Notes under the pieces: generated by a model | What the model was told of the DNA's origin: nothing | What the model saw: only the letters and a program-made list of their open reading frames with translations | Databases searched by the model: none | Position numbers and translations under genes: made by a program | In this document: piece by piece, positions 1 to 10,191 of the stretch | How the letters are laid out: each line of letters begins with the position of its first letter | How positions within the stretch are numbered: position 1 is the stretch's first letter | NCBI RefSeq assembly: GCF_000701345.1 | Contig: NZ_JNIJ01000052.1 | Coordinates: 1-36,947 of the forward strand | Source: Bradyrhizobium sp. URHD0069 | GTDB taxonomy: Bacteria; Pseudomonadota; Alphaproteobacteria; Rhizobiales; Xanthobacteraceae | Length of the DNA: 36,947 nt | Direction of reading: 5' to 3'

Positions 1-264
1 GGAGCCGCGCCATTTGTAGAAGTAGTACTGAACCGTCGAACACGGCGGAAAGTCCTTCGGCAGCGCACGCCATTGGCAACCGGCGGTCGCAATGTAGAGG
101 ATCGCATTCATGACCGCTCGCAGATTGATCTCACGGGGACGGCCGCGCCGGGATGGCGCAGGCATCAACGGTTCGATCAATTTCCACTCCGCATCCGTGG
201 TGTCGCTTGCATAACGCAGTCCGTCGCGCCGATATTGACGTCGGGTGATTTCAGTCCAACACAT
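1..264 (-). CDS. IS5-family transposase, N-terminal 88 residues (partial)
   Basis: The leftward frame opens at an ATG at 264-262 and stays open to the window edge, giving 88 residues. It begins MCWTEITRRQYRRDGLRYAS and continues with TDAEWKLIEPLMP, GRPREINLRAVMNAILYI and GCQWRALPKDFPP. This is the N-terminal DUF4096-type DNA-binding region of IS5/IS427-group transposases, which lies ahead of the DDE catalytic domain. The catalytic domain would be outside the window, so activity cannot be judged. No frameshift or stop is seen in the visible part. Confidence 0.85.
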   Translation of the reverse strand, partial: MCWTEITRRQYRRDGLRYASDTTDAEWKLIEPLMPAPSRRGRPREINLRAVMNAILYIATAGCQWRALPKDFPPCSTVQYYFYKWRGS

Positions 265-345
265 GTTGTGCTCCCTCGAGTCTTCGCAAACACGAAGGAA
301 TCACAACGGGCTGGAATCACTCAACTTTCTTTTTCGGTCAGGCTC
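1..345 (-). mobile_element. IS5-family insertion sequence, cut by the left window edge
   Basis: This is the 5' end of an insertion sequence whose transposase reads leftward out of the window. The outer end is inferred near 345, where an end-like sequence reading inward as GAGCCTGACCGAAAAAG stops and a genome-typical dispersed repeat begins abruptly in mid-motif. The transposase starts about 80 bp inside that end, which is normal for IS5-type elements. The family is recognised from the transposase N-terminus. The exact boundary and target duplication cannot be confirmed because the other end is outside the window. Confidence 0.7.
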
Positions 346-440
346 TGAGGAGCGCTTCGCGCGCGTCTCGAAGGATGAGAACATCCAGATGGTTCGAGAC
401 GCCGCGCGAGAAGCGCGGCTCCTCACCATGAGGGACCACT
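346..440. repeat. dispersed palindromic repeat, interrupted by the IS
   Basis: The two arms are an imperfect inverted repeat built from TGAGGAGCGC...CGTCTCGAAGGATG and its complement (TGGTTCGAGACG...GGCTCCTCACCATGAGG). The same building blocks occur at 10192-10376 and 26934-27153, where the palindrome starts with CCTCATCC. Those first bases are missing here and IS sequence stands in their place. Confidence 0.65.
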
Positions 441-454
441 TGTGGAGCCAAAAA

Positions 455-490
455 CGAAAAAACCCCGCGGCTCGCACCGCGGGGTTTTTG
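455..490 (-). terminator. Rho-independent terminator of hppA
   Basis: Read leftward this is a perfect 10-bp stem (461-470 paired with 477-486, AACCCCGCGG type) with a 6-base loop, followed by a T-rich tail. It lies about 20 bp after the hppA stop codon and ends transcription of the leftward block. Confidence 0.9.
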
Positions 491-510
491 TCCTGATCGG
501 ATATCGGCGC

Positions 511-2631
<2,121 letters not shown>

Positions 2632-2848
2632 TGAAGTTGCCTCAAATCCTGATGTACCCCACGCCCATCACCGCAGGAGCGGCGAGCGCATAAAAAGAAG
2701 GCCTGCCCTGCCCAAGAGGAAGGCCGCAAATCGGCGGGACCATGCCAAAATCACATCCCGGGCGCAACGCTGCGGAAGACCTAAACCGCCGATTTCGGCA
2801 GGGTATTTCCGCCGGAATGGATGGGATGCCCGATTTGGCCAAAAAGTC

Positions 2849-3853
2849 TTATGGCCGAAGGAGATGCCGTTCCAGAAATCCAATGGATTCGCCAGCCGAC
2901 TTCGCGCGAATCGCCGCGTCAAAGACCATGGAATAGCCCGGCGCCTCGCCCATGCAGATGCCGAAAGTGGTGGGGTCGAAGGGCTTTTCTTGGCCGTCGA
3001 CGAGGAGCACGGGCCTGCCTGGCCCGATCAGAATAAGCGGACATTTCTTCGTGCTCACGTATTCCCGATAGAAGCGCAAGCTCGTCAAACTGGGAACCGT
3101 CCACGCATGGAAGGCATCCGGATAGGTCACGGCCTCGATCGGTGTCGGAGAACCTGCCGCCTTCGCGTAGGTCAAATAGCCCTCGGCTTTCGCCACCGGC
3201 AGATTGTCGTCCTTTTCGCCAAGCAACATCAGAACAGGCGATCCGGTGTAGGCCCCTCGTTCGGCGATCGCACCAAAGACACCGGCCGGATAATAAGCGA
3301 CGTGAGCGGCAAATCGGGCTTGTCCCGGATCGAGCGCGGCGCGAAGCCGTTCGAAGGCTGCGAGGTGAGCCACTTCGCCGCCATAGGAGAAACCGACGAT
3401 GGCTATTCGACCGGCGTCGATGCCGGGATGGCCAGCGAGCATCCGCAACGCGGCGTAGGCATCCGCGACTCCTGTTGGCCACAAGCCTGAGCCGGAACGT
3501 GACAGTGCGAGCCCTGTCGTTCCGCGCGCAGCAAAGCTGTCGTAGGTCAGGGTGGCCAAGCCCGCCTTGCGCAGCTCGGAGGCATATTGACCTTCATTGA
3601 CGTCGAGATAGCCGGCAATCGTGTGAACGATCACGACGGCGGGATAGCGGTCCCTTGGTTTGTCGGGGAAGCTCAAGATGGCGGGCACTGTGACCGTTGC
3701 GGCCGGGGCTTCGCGCGACAGCAGTTGTCGAAAGTCCGCATATGAGGTGGATTGAAACGCGACCTTGTTTGAGGACGTCTGGAGGGGCTGGCCGTGCGCT
3801 GTCGCCATTGCAAACACAACGGCGGCTATCGCCACGAATAAGCGCAGATGCAT
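2849..3853 (-). CDS. secreted dienelactone-hydrolase-like alpha/beta hydrolase
   Basis: A 334-residue protein with a clear Sec signal peptide (MHLRLFVAIAAVVFAMATAHG, cleavage likely after about residue 20-21), so the mature enzyme is probably periplasmic. The fold is that of the dienelactone hydrolase family. The nucleophile elbow is GFSYGG with Ser156, the acid is probably Asp215 or Asp216 in GEKDD, and the histidine is His249 in DAFHAW. Classic dienelactone hydrolases use cysteine as nucleophile, so this serine version is more likely a general esterase or peptidase-like hydrolase; the substrate is unknown. It sits between thiL and hppA on the same strand, in a place where many relatives have no gene. 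Confidence 0.85.
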   Translation of the reverse strand: MHLRLFVAIAAVVFAMATAHGQPLQTSSNKVAFQSTSYADFRQLLSREAPAATVTVPAILSFPDKPRDRYPAVVIVHTIAGYLDVNEGQYASELRKAGLATLTYDSFAARGTTGLALSRSGSGLWPTGVADAYAALRMLAGHPGIDAGRIAIVGFSYGGEVAHLAAFERLRAALDPGQARFAAHVAYYPAGVFGAIAERGAYTGSPVLMLLGEKDDNLPVAKAEGYLTYAKAAGSPTPIEAVTYPDAFHAWTVPSLTSLRFYREYVSTKKCPLILIGPGRPVLLVDGQEKPFDPTTFGICMGEAPGYSMVFDAAIRAKSAGESIGFLERHLLRP

Positions 3854-3933
3854 GTGAAGTCCCTAGGGCCAATCGACGTGACCACCGGGTCACAACGGCG
3901 AAAGTAATAGACCACTAACGGCACCGACGGCGT

Positions 3934-4935
3934 CTAAAAGTGGCTGTAGGAGAGGCGCGGCAGTGGCATTTCCCTGCCCTGCGCGTCCAGGAAGCCTGGA
4001 ACTGATGATCCGGCGATCACCGTGCCGATGGAAGTCACGGCCACCCCGGCGATGTCAGCGGCCAGCGCGAACGCTTCAAAGCTGCTCTCCGGGATCGCGC
4101 ATAAAATCTCGTAATCGTCCCCGCCGGAAACGATGGTCTCGATGCCGACGGTTCCGCGCGCCAGCAATGTTGCAGCGGCGGCGGACACTGGGATGCTCGG
4201 CGCGTCGATCACAGCCGACACGCCGGACGCGGCGCACAGTTTCGCGAGATCGCCGGCAAGGCCATCTGACACATCCATGGCCGCGCTGGCATGGTCGCGA
4301 ATGGCTTTGGCCAGTGCATTGCGCGGCTGCGGGACGTGATAGCGCCCGACCAGCATCTGTTTTGCCGCAGCGTCTTCGGCGAGAGCCGCCGCCGCCGCGC
4401 CGCCTTTCAGGATATCGAGACCAAGCGCGGCATCGCCGATCGTTCCGGTCACCACGACGCGGTCACCAGGTTTGGCGCGGCTGCGATGGACCATCCTGCC
4501 TGCGGGCACGCGCCCGAACGCCGTGATCGAAATCATGAGCGGACCCGGAGTGGACACCGTATCTCCGCCCAGCAGCGGACAACCGAAGTCCGCCGCGTCC
4601 TCGCCAAGCCCGCGCGCGAACGGCCCGAGCCACGCATCGTCAGCCGCCCGCAGTGCCAGCGTCAGTACAAAGCCCGCCGGCGTTGCGCCCTTCGCAGCCA
4701 AATCAGAGAGATTCACCCGCAGCGCCTTGCGCGCCACAGTATCCGGCGGATCGCCGGATAGAAAATGCACGCCTTCCACGATGGCGTCGGTCGTCACCAC
4801 GAGATCGTCACCCGAGGCCTTCAGGATCGCGGCGTCATCGACAAGATTGAACGCGCCGGGATCGGTCGCTAGTGGCCGAAAATAGCGCGCAATCAGCGAG
4901 TCCTCACCGGATGGATTGCTTTTCCGATCCGTCAT
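3934..4935 (-). CDS. thiL: thiamine-monophosphate kinase
   Basis: Phosphorylates thiamine monophosphate with ATP to give thiamine diphosphate, the last step of cofactor synthesis. The sequence starts GEDSLIARYFRPLA, followed by LVDDAAIL (metal-binding Asp33-Asp34), TTDAIVEGVHF (about 49-58), LLGGDTVS (about 121-128) and MDVSDGLAGDL (220-230), all hallmarks of the AIR-synthase/ThiL fold. The frame is open upstream to a TTG at 4956, but the ATG at 4935 gives the family's usual start (333 residues), and the upstream extension runs towards a dispersed repeat. No strong ribosome binding site is visible. It follows nusB, as is usual in alphaproteobacteria, but with a repeat-filled gap of about 190 bp. 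Confidence 0.95.
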   Translation of the reverse strand: MTDRKSNPSGEDSLIARYFRPLATDPGAFNLVDDAAILKASGDDLVVTTDAIVEGVHFLSGDPPDTVARKALRVNLSDLAAKGATPAGFVLTLALRAADDAWLGPFARGLGEDAADFGCPLLGGDTVSTPGPLMISITAFGRVPAGRMVHRSRAKPGDRVVVTGTIGDAALGLDILKGGAAAAALAEDAAAKQMLVGRYHVPQPRNALAKAIRDHASAAMDVSDGLAGDLAKLCAASGVSAVIDAPSIPVSAAAATLLARGTVGIETIVSGGDDYEILCAIPESSFEAFALAADIAGVAVTSIGTVIAGSSVPGFLDAQGREMPLPRLSYSHF

Positions 4936-4956
4936 GCCGTGCAGTCCATACCACAA

Positions 4957-5075
4957 CCGTCATCGCCCGGCTTGACGGGGCGATCCAGTACTCCGGGACG
5001 CCGGCGATCAAGCACGAAGGCCACGGCATACTGGATCATCCGCTTTCGCGGATGATGACAGCCGAATGTGTGGCT
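4957..5075. repeat. dispersed palindromic repeat between nusB and thiL
   Basis: Contains GTCATCGCCCGGCTTGACGG...GATCCAGTACTCC and, further on, ATACTGGATCATCCGC...GGATGATGACA, so the ends are partly complementary. The same GATCCAGTA / TACTGGATC modules occur at 10049-10190 and 30674-30800. This is a noncoding interspersed element and would fold into a hairpin in the transcript between the two genes. Confidence 0.7.
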
Positions 5076-5122
5076 GGCGTACCGCTCCAAAGTAGGCCAC
5101 CTCCATTGCTATCCCGCGTTTC

Positions 5123-5638
5123 TCAACTACCCACCCGCCCGAACTCGTCGGCGCGAAACTGGCGGGCGATCTGATCCAACACTGCGTTTACCATCCCGGT
5201 CTCGTCGCTTTCCACAAAGGCATGCGCCACGTCGACATATTCGGATACGACGACGCGGCCGGGCACATCCTTGCGATGCTCAAGTTCGTAGGAGCCGGCG
5301 CGCAGCACCGCGCGAAGGATGGCGTCGATCCGCTTCAGCGGCCAGCCCTTCGACAGCGCGTCGTCGATCAGCGGATCGAGTTTTGCCTGATCGCGCACCA
5401 CGCCGGACACCACGTCGCGGAAGAAGGCCGCCTCGGCGGGCAGGTATTTGTCGCCTTCGACCTCGCCTCCGAGCCAATGGCTCTCGAACTCGGCGAAGAT
5501 GTCGTTGATGCCGGCGCCAGCGATGTCCATCTGATAGAGCGCCTGCACCGCGGCGAGCCGCGCCGCGCCGCGCCGGTTGGCCTTCTTGTCCGTGCCTTTT
5601 ACGGGCTTCTTCTCTTGCTTATTGTTATTCTCTGTCAT
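5123..5638 (-). CDS. nusB: transcription antitermination factor NusB
   Basis: NusB binds boxA RNA with NusE (ribosomal protein S10) and supports antitermination in rRNA operons. The 171-residue protein has a lysine-rich N-terminal extension (MTENNNKQEKKPVKGTDKKA), then the all-helical core: RRGAARLAAVQALYQMD, IDDALSKGWPLKRIDAILRA and VVSEYVDVAHAF, ending in the typical GMVNAVLDQIARQFR. The frame is open further upstream through ribH, but the ATG at 5638, two bases after the ribH stop codon, is the natural start and implies translational coupling. The ribH-nusB-thiL order is standard for this group. Confidence 0.96.
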   Translation of the reverse strand: MTENNNKQEKKPVKGTDKKANRRGAARLAAVQALYQMDIAGAGINDIFAEFESHWLGGEVEGDKYLPAEAAFFRDVVSGVVRDQAKLDPLIDDALSKGWPLKRIDAILRAVLRAGSYELEHRKDVPGRVVVSEYVDVAHAFVESDETGMVNAVLDQIARQFRADEFGRVGS

Positions 5639-5640
5639 GA

Positions 5641-6132
5641 TCAGGTCCGCGCCAGCCGGCGTTTGATCCGCAGCATGGCGAGCGCCGCCCGTGCGGCGTC
5701 GCCGCCCTTGTTGAGCTCGCCGGCGCGCGCCCGCGCCCAGGCTTGCGCGTCGGTGTTGACGGTGATGATGCCGTTGCCGAGCGGAAACCGCTTGGCCACC
5801 GCGAGATCCATCAGCGCCCGCGAGGATTCCATCGACACGATTTCGAAATGGATGGTGTCGCCCCTGATCACACATCCCAGCGCGACCGCTGCGTCATAGG
5901 GCTTGCCGCTGCTTTCGGCGGCGTCGAGCGCAATCGCGATCGCCGCCGGAATTTCCAAGGCGCCAGGCACCGTAATCACGTCGTGGGTAAGGCCGGCGGC
6001 TTTCAACTCCGCAACGGCGCCCTCCAGCAGCGCGTCCTGGATATCGTCATAGAAGCGCGCCTCGACGATCAGGGCGCGCGCGCCCGAAACGTCGGTCTGA
6101 TCTTTCAACTGTGCGCGCCGCGCGTCCGCCAT
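5641..6132 (-). CDS. ribH: 6,7-dimethyl-8-ribityllumazine synthase
   Basis: Condenses the ribD-derived pyrimidine with 3,4-dihydroxy-2-butanone 4-phosphate to give lumazine, the penultimate step of riboflavin synthesis; the family forms pentamers or 60-subunit capsids. Motifs seen: VEARFYDDI near the N-terminus (substrate aromatic), VPGALEIPAAI, GCVIRGDTIHFE (catalytic histidine in the last part) and NGIITVNTDAQAWARA. ATG at 6132 (163 residues) gives the usual MADARRA start with GGATGAAAAG just ahead; ATG 6144 and TTG 6150 in the same frame are alternatives. An inverted repeat lies just upstream, suggesting separate control from ribE. Confidence 0.95.
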   Translation of the reverse strand: MADARRAQLKDQTDVSGARALIVEARFYDDIQDALLEGAVAELKAAGLTHDVITVPGALEIPAAIAIALDAAESSGKPYDAAVALGCVIRGDTIHFEIVSMESSRALMDLAVAKRFPLGNGIITVNTDAQAWARARAGELNKGGDAARAALAMLRIKRRLART

Positions 6133-6151
6133 CTTTTCATCCATTTTCAAG

Positions 6152-6187
6152 GCGTTGACATTTATCGTTTATGCTAGTTGTCAACGC
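6152..6187. promoter_or_regulatory. inverted repeat upstream of ribH
   Basis: GCGTTGACA (6152-6160) and TGTCAACGC (6179-6187) are perfect 9-bp complements separated by 18 bp, in the gap between ribE and ribH. Each arm also contains a TTGACA-like -35 hexamer, one on each strand. This could be an operator or a promoter for the ribH-nusB-thiL part. No convincing -10 box was found at the right spacing and no known regulator is recognised. Confidence 0.45.
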
Positions 6188-6230
6188 TCGCGCGTTTTAG
6201 GCGCGGCAGCGTGCAAAGCCAAGGGCACCC

Positions 6231-6839
6231 CTACTTCATTTCCGCAAGCCGCGCGGCGTAACGCGCCATCAAATCTACCTCGAGGTTCACTTCACTGCCT
6301 GCTCGCCAGCCGCCGAGCGTCGTGACATTTAGTGTGTGCGGAATGATCAGCACGGAAAACACGATATCTTGAACCGTGTTTACGGTCAGCGACACGCCAT
6401 CCAGCGTCACCGAGCCTTTGGCGGCGATGAAGCGCGCCAGTTCGCGCGTGGTGCGCAGTTCGAATCGCGCCATATCCGGCAGATCGTCGCGCTTGACGAT
6501 GGTGGCGACCCCGTCGGCATGTCCGGCAACGATATGGCCGCCGAGTTCGTCGCCGATTTTAAGCGCGCGCTCGAGATTGAGCTTCGTTCCGGTGACCCAG
6601 TGCTTCGCGGTAGTCATGCCGAGCGTCTCTGCGGCGGCATCGACATCGAACCAGGTCTTGCCCTGCTCCAGGCCCGACGCCACCACCGTGAGGCAGACGC
6701 CATTGCAGGCGATCGAGGCGCCATCCGCAATGGTAGCGCGGTCGTAGCGGCATGCGATCCGCAGCCGGTGCAATTGCCCCTGTGCCGTTGGCGTGAGGCT
6801 GACGATCTCGCCGATGTCGGTGACAATGCCGGTGAACAT
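6231..6839 (-). CDS. ribE: riboflavin synthase, alpha subunit
   Basis: Dismutates two lumazine molecules into riboflavin and the ribD-derived pyrimidine. The 202-residue protein has the invariant start MFTGIVTDIGEI and two tandem lumazine-binding domains (about 1-95 and 96-195). Visible motifs are GASIACNGVCLTV in domain 1 and GSVTLDGVSLTVN in domain 2, plus ELGGHIVAGHADG at the junction. The ATG overlaps the ribD stop codon by one base (TAATG), so the two are translated as a unit. Some naming schemes call this gene ribC. Confidence 0.96.
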   Translation of the reverse strand: MFTGIVTDIGEIVSLTPTAQGQLHRLRIACRYDRATIADGASIACNGVCLTVVASGLEQGKTWFDVDAAAETLGMTTAKHWVTGTKLNLERALKIGDELGGHIVAGHADGVATIVKRDDLPDMARFELRTTRELARFIAAKGSVTLDGVSLTVNTVQDIVFSVLIIPHTLNVTTLGGWRAGSEVNLEVDLMARYAARLAEMK

Positions 6840-7987
6840 TAAGCGCGCTCGTAAATTGTAAGAGTATCCCTCTGCAGCATTTCGCTAGCACGTAGCTTGA
6901 ACGCGGGCGACTGCGTGATGGTCGTGAGCGGCAATGCCTCCAGCGCCGGCACGCCGTCGGCGCCGACCGGATCGGGAGCATGCAGCAGCCAGACTTCGTC
7001 GACGAGGCCAGCGGCGACAAAGGATGACGCCACGCGCGCGCCGCCTTCCACCAGCAGCCTGGTGATGCCCTTCTCGGCCAGCCCGTGCAGCACGCTTGGG
7101 ATATCGAGACCCGGCGCCGATGTGGTGGCGACGCGGATCACCTGCGCGCCGGCGGCCCCGAGCTTCATCGCGGCGGGTGCCTCCGCAAGGTTTGAGGTCA
7201 TCACCCACAGCGGCGTTTCCCGCGCGGAATGAACCAGCCGGCTGGTGCCGGGAATGCGTAGGCTCCGGTCCAGCACCACCCGCACTGGCGAGCGGCTCTC
7301 CATGCCCGGCAGGTGGCAGGCCAGGAGCGGATCGTCCGAAAGCACGGTGCCGATCCCGACCAGGATCGCATCGCATTGCGCGCGCAACAAATGCACCCGC
7401 GCCTTTGCAGCCTCGCCCGATATCGCCAGGGGCTTGCGGCCGCCTGCCCCGATCTTGCTGTCTGAGGATACAGCGAGCTTGAGGATCACATGCGGGCGCT
7501 TGTCGCGGACGCGCCGGAAGTGCCCGGCGTGATCGTGGGCAGCCTCGACCGCGCCCAGCCCGATATCGACTGTAATGCCGGCGGCGCGAAGCCGTGCATG
7601 CCCCTGCCCGGCCACCTCAGGGTTGGGATCCTCGATCGCCGACACCACCCGCGCGATACCCGCAGCGATGATGGCGTCAGCACAGGGCGGCGACTTGCCG
7701 ACATGCGAGCACGGCTCCAGCGTCACATAGAGCGTGGCGCCTCGCGCGGCCTCGCCGGCGCGTCTAAGTGCCTCGGGCTCGGCGTGGGGACGGCCCCTTG
7801 GTTGCGTCCAGCCACGGCCGACAATGACGCCGTCCTTGACCACCACAGCGCCGACCGCGGGATTGGGCCAGGTGCGGCCCTGTCCGCGCCGCCCCAGCGT
7901 CAGCGCCAGTTGCATAAAGCGCTGGTCGGCGGCTTTGGATTCCCGGGATTTTTGCACGAACTGGTCTTCCAGAATACGGAAGATCAT
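6839..7987 (-). CDS. ribD: bifunctional riboflavin biosynthesis deaminase/reductase
   Basis: Carries out the deaminase and reductase steps that turn the GTP cyclohydrolase II product into 5-amino-6-ribitylaminouracil phosphate. The N-terminal zinc deaminase domain shows His68-Ala-Glu70 and PCSHVGKSPPC with zinc-binding Cys93 and Cys102. The C-terminal NADPH-dependent reductase domain (from about 160) shows HVILKLAVSSDSKI and LLVEGGARVASSF. At 382 residues it is full length. The ATG overlaps the nrdR stop codon by 4 bp (ATGA), which supports this start over internal methionines. Confidence 0.96.
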   Translation of the reverse strand: MIFRILEDQFVQKSRESKAADQRFMQLALTLGRRGQGRTWPNPAVGAVVVKDGVIVGRGWTQPRGRPHAEPEALRRAGEAARGATLYVTLEPCSHVGKSPPCADAIIAAGIARVVSAIEDPNPEVAGQGHARLRAAGITVDIGLGAVEAAHDHAGHFRRVRDKRPHVILKLAVSSDSKIGAGGRKPLAISGEAAKARVHLLRAQCDAILVGIGTVLSDDPLLACHLPGMESRSPVRVVLDRSLRIPGTSRLVHSARETPLWVMTSNLAEAPAAMKLGAAGAQVIRVATTSAPGLDIPSVLHGLAEKGITRLLVEGGARVASSFVAAGLVDEVWLLHAPDPVGADGVPALEALPLTTITQSPAFKLRASEMLQRDTLTIYERA

Positions 7988-8466
7988 TTGCGTAACAGGG
8001 CAAGCCGCGCGTCGTCGTCGCCGGAGAGTTCGCCGAGCACGGCTTCGAAATCTTTGGCTTCGCGAAAGTTGCGATACACCGAGGCGAAGCGGACATAGGC
8101 GACGTCATCGAGCTGGCGCAGATGCTCCATCACGATCTCACCGATCGCCTCGGATGAAATCTCCGCCTCGCCGCCGCTTTCAAGCTCGCGCACGATGGCC
8201 GAGACCATCTTTTCGACCCGCTCCGGATCGACCGGCCGCTTGCGCAAGGATATCTGCACCGAGCGCACCAGCTTGTCGCGGTCGAACGGCACGCGGCGGC
8301 TATTGCGCTTGATGACGGTGAGTTCGCGCAGCTGCACGCGCTCGAAGGTGGTGAAGCGGAAATTGCAGGTGACGCAAACCCGCCGCCGCCGGATCACGGC
8401 GGAATCCTCGGTCGGACGCGAGTCCTTCACCTGCGTATCGAGACTGTTGCAGCTGGGGCAACGCAT
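7984..8466 (-). CDS. nrdR: transcriptional repressor NrdR
   Basis: A nucleotide-sensing repressor of ribonucleotide reductase genes. Its 160 residues show the N-terminal zinc ribbon (Cys3, Cys6, Cys31, Cys34: MRCPSCNSLDTQV, RRRRVCVTCNFRFTTFE) followed by an ATP-cone domain (TVIKRNSRRVPFDRDKLVRS onward, about 50-140) that binds ATP/dATP. It starts 12 bp after the glyA stop codon and overlaps ribD by 4 bp, the conserved glyA-nrdR-ribD order of alphaproteobacteria. No NrdR box was noticed in the window, so its targets are probably elsewhere. Confidence 0.97.
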   Translation of the reverse strand: MRCPSCNSLDTQVKDSRPTEDSAVIRRRRVCVTCNFRFTTFERVQLRELTVIKRNSRRVPFDRDKLVRSVQISLRKRPVDPERVEKMVSAIVRELESGGEAEISSEAIGEIVMEHLRQLDDVAYVRFASVYRNFREAKDFEAVLGELSGDDDARLALLRK

Positions 8467-8478
8467 CCGGTTTGAGCC

Positions 8479-9789
8479 TTACTGATAAATTGGAAAGCGG
8501 TCGGTGAGCGCCTTCACCCGTTCCTTGACTGCGGCTTCCACCATCGGCGCCGAGCCATCCTGCGATTGCGCGATGGCGTTGAGCACTTCCGATATCAGCA
8601 TGCCGACCTGCCTGAATTCGGCGACGCCGAATCCGCGCGTGGTCGCCGCCGGGGTGCCGAGCCGAAGGCCTGACGTCACGAACGGTTTTTCGGGATCGAA
8701 CGGGATGCCGTTCTTGTTGCAGGTGATGGCCGCCCGCACCAAAGCCTTTTCCGAGACGTTGCCCTTCAGGCTCTTGGGCCGCAGGTCCACCAGCATCAAA
8801 TGGTTGTCGGTTCCACCGGAGACGATGTCAAAACCCTGGGCGCGCAGCGTCTCCGCCAGCGCCTTTGCGTTCTCGACGACATTCTTCGCATAGATCTTGA
8901 AGTCCGGCCGCAACGCTTCGGCGAAGGCCACCGCCTTGGCCGCGATCACATGCATCAGCGGACCGCCCTGCAGGCCCGGGAAGATCGCCGAGTTGATTTT
9001 CTTCGCCAGCGCTTCGTCATTGCACAGGATCAAGCCGCCGCGCGGACCGCGCAGCGATTTGTGCGTGGTGGTGGTGGTGACATGCGCGTGCGGCACCGGG
9101 GACGCGTGCACACCGCCGGCGACGAGCCCTGCGAAATGCGCCATGTCGACCATCAGATAGGCGCCGATGCTGTCGGCGATCTCGCGAAAGCGCTTGAAAT
9201 CCCAGGCACGCGAATAGGCCGATCCGCCGGCGATGATCAGTTTTGGCCTCACCTGCTCGGCCTGCTTCGCCACCGCGTCCATGTCGATGATCTGATCCTC
9301 GCGCCGCACCGTGTAGTGCGAGGCCTTGAACCACTTGCCGGACATGTTGACCGGCGAGCCATGGGTGAGATGGCCGCCGGCAGCGAGATCAAGCCCCATG
9401 AAGGTGTCGCCGGGCTGCAGCAGCGCCAAAAACACCGCCTGGTTCATCTGGCTGCCGGAATTCGGCTGCACATTGGCAAAGCCCGCGCCGAACAGTTTCT
9501 TGGCGCGGTCGATCGCTAGCGTTTCTGCCACGTCGACCCATTCGCAGCCGCCGTAATAGCGGTTCCCCGGATAGCCTTCCGCGTATTTGTTGGTCATCAC
9601 CGAGCCCTGCGCCTCCAGCACGGCGCGGCTGACGATGTTTTCCGACGCGATCAGCTCGATCTCATGGCGCTGCCGGCCGAGCTCGCCGCGGATCGCGGCG
9701 GCGATCTCCGGGTCGGCCTCTGTGAGCGGGGCCGTGAAGAATGAGTCGGGCGCGGAGGCGGTCTTTGCGCTGGAGGGCGAAGAGCTCAT
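8479..9789 (-). CDS. glyA: serine hydroxymethyltransferase
   Basis: PLP enzyme that interconverts serine and glycine and charges tetrahydrofolate with a one-carbon unit. The 436 residues are the expected length. Motifs: ELIASENIVSRAVLEAQGS, NKYAEGYPGNRYYGGCE, VQPNSGSQMNQAVF, and TTTTTHKSLRGPRGG, in which Lys244 binds PLP. ATG at 9789 has GGAG about 11 bases upstream. It is the first gene of the leftward glyA-nrdR-ribD-ribE run; its promoter should lie in 9790-10040, but no clear -35/-10 pair or riboswitch was recognised there. Confidence 0.97.
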   Translation of the reverse strand: MSSSPSSAKTASAPDSFFTAPLTEADPEIAAAIRGELGRQRHEIELIASENIVSRAVLEAQGSVMTNKYAEGYPGNRYYGGCEWVDVAETLAIDRAKKLFGAGFANVQPNSGSQMNQAVFLALLQPGDTFMGLDLAAGGHLTHGSPVNMSGKWFKASHYTVRREDQIIDMDAVAKQAEQVRPKLIIAGGSAYSRAWDFKRFREIADSIGAYLMVDMAHFAGLVAGGVHASPVPHAHVTTTTTHKSLRGPRGGLILCNDEALAKKINSAIFPGLQGGPLMHVIAAKAVAFAEALRPDFKIYAKNVVENAKALAETLRAQGFDIVSGGTDNHLMLVDLRPKSLKGNVSEKALVRAAITCNKNGIPFDPEKPFVTSGLRLGTPAATTRGFGVAEFRQVGMLISEVLNAIAQSQDGSAPMVEAAVKERVKALTDRFPIYQ

Positions 9790-10048
9790 GAGCGAAATAT
9801 CTCCACCGCCGCAAGCCTTTGAGGCGGATGCGGTCGGTTACGGGTGGCGGTCGAAAGCTGCGGAGCCGAGATACCATATCGGGCCACAATGGCCAAGCAC
9901 TTGCGGTACGAGCTTGATATTATGCAAGATATGGTGGGGATCGGGGATTGGTAGGCCGTCATCCGCGGCTTGAACTGGTCTAATCCGGGCAAGACGAGTG
10001 CGTTTCGAAGGGCGAGGTTGAAGATCGCTTCGCAGCTCCACAAAGAGC

Positions 10049-10190
10049 CGTCATACCCCCCGCCACCGGGTCTCGCCTTCGGGCGAGCCTGATGACAGGC
10101 TCCTGCGGGGTATCCAGTACGCCGCGGCTCCTCGGTTCCATCACTGGCGCCTCGGATTACTGGATCGCCCGCTTTCGAGGTTGTGATCAT
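10049..10190. repeat. dispersed repeat, CCAGTA/TACTGGATC type
   Basis: Begins CGTCATACCCC, contains GGGGTATCCAGTACGCCGCG, and closes with TTACTGGATCGCCCGC. It shares its modules with 4957-5075 and 30674-30800. It also contains a small hairpin (TCTCGCCTTCGGGCGAG). Confidence 0.7.
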
Positions 10191-10191
10191 A

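Noticed and set aside
2632..2848. Terminator in the hppA upstream gap
   Set aside because: A 5-bp GGCCT/AGGCC stem with a T-rich tail exists on the leftward strand, but the stem is too short and the loop too long to call.
9790..10048. Glycine riboswitch ahead of glyA
   Set aside because: I looked for paired aptamer-like hairpins and saw none that were convincing.
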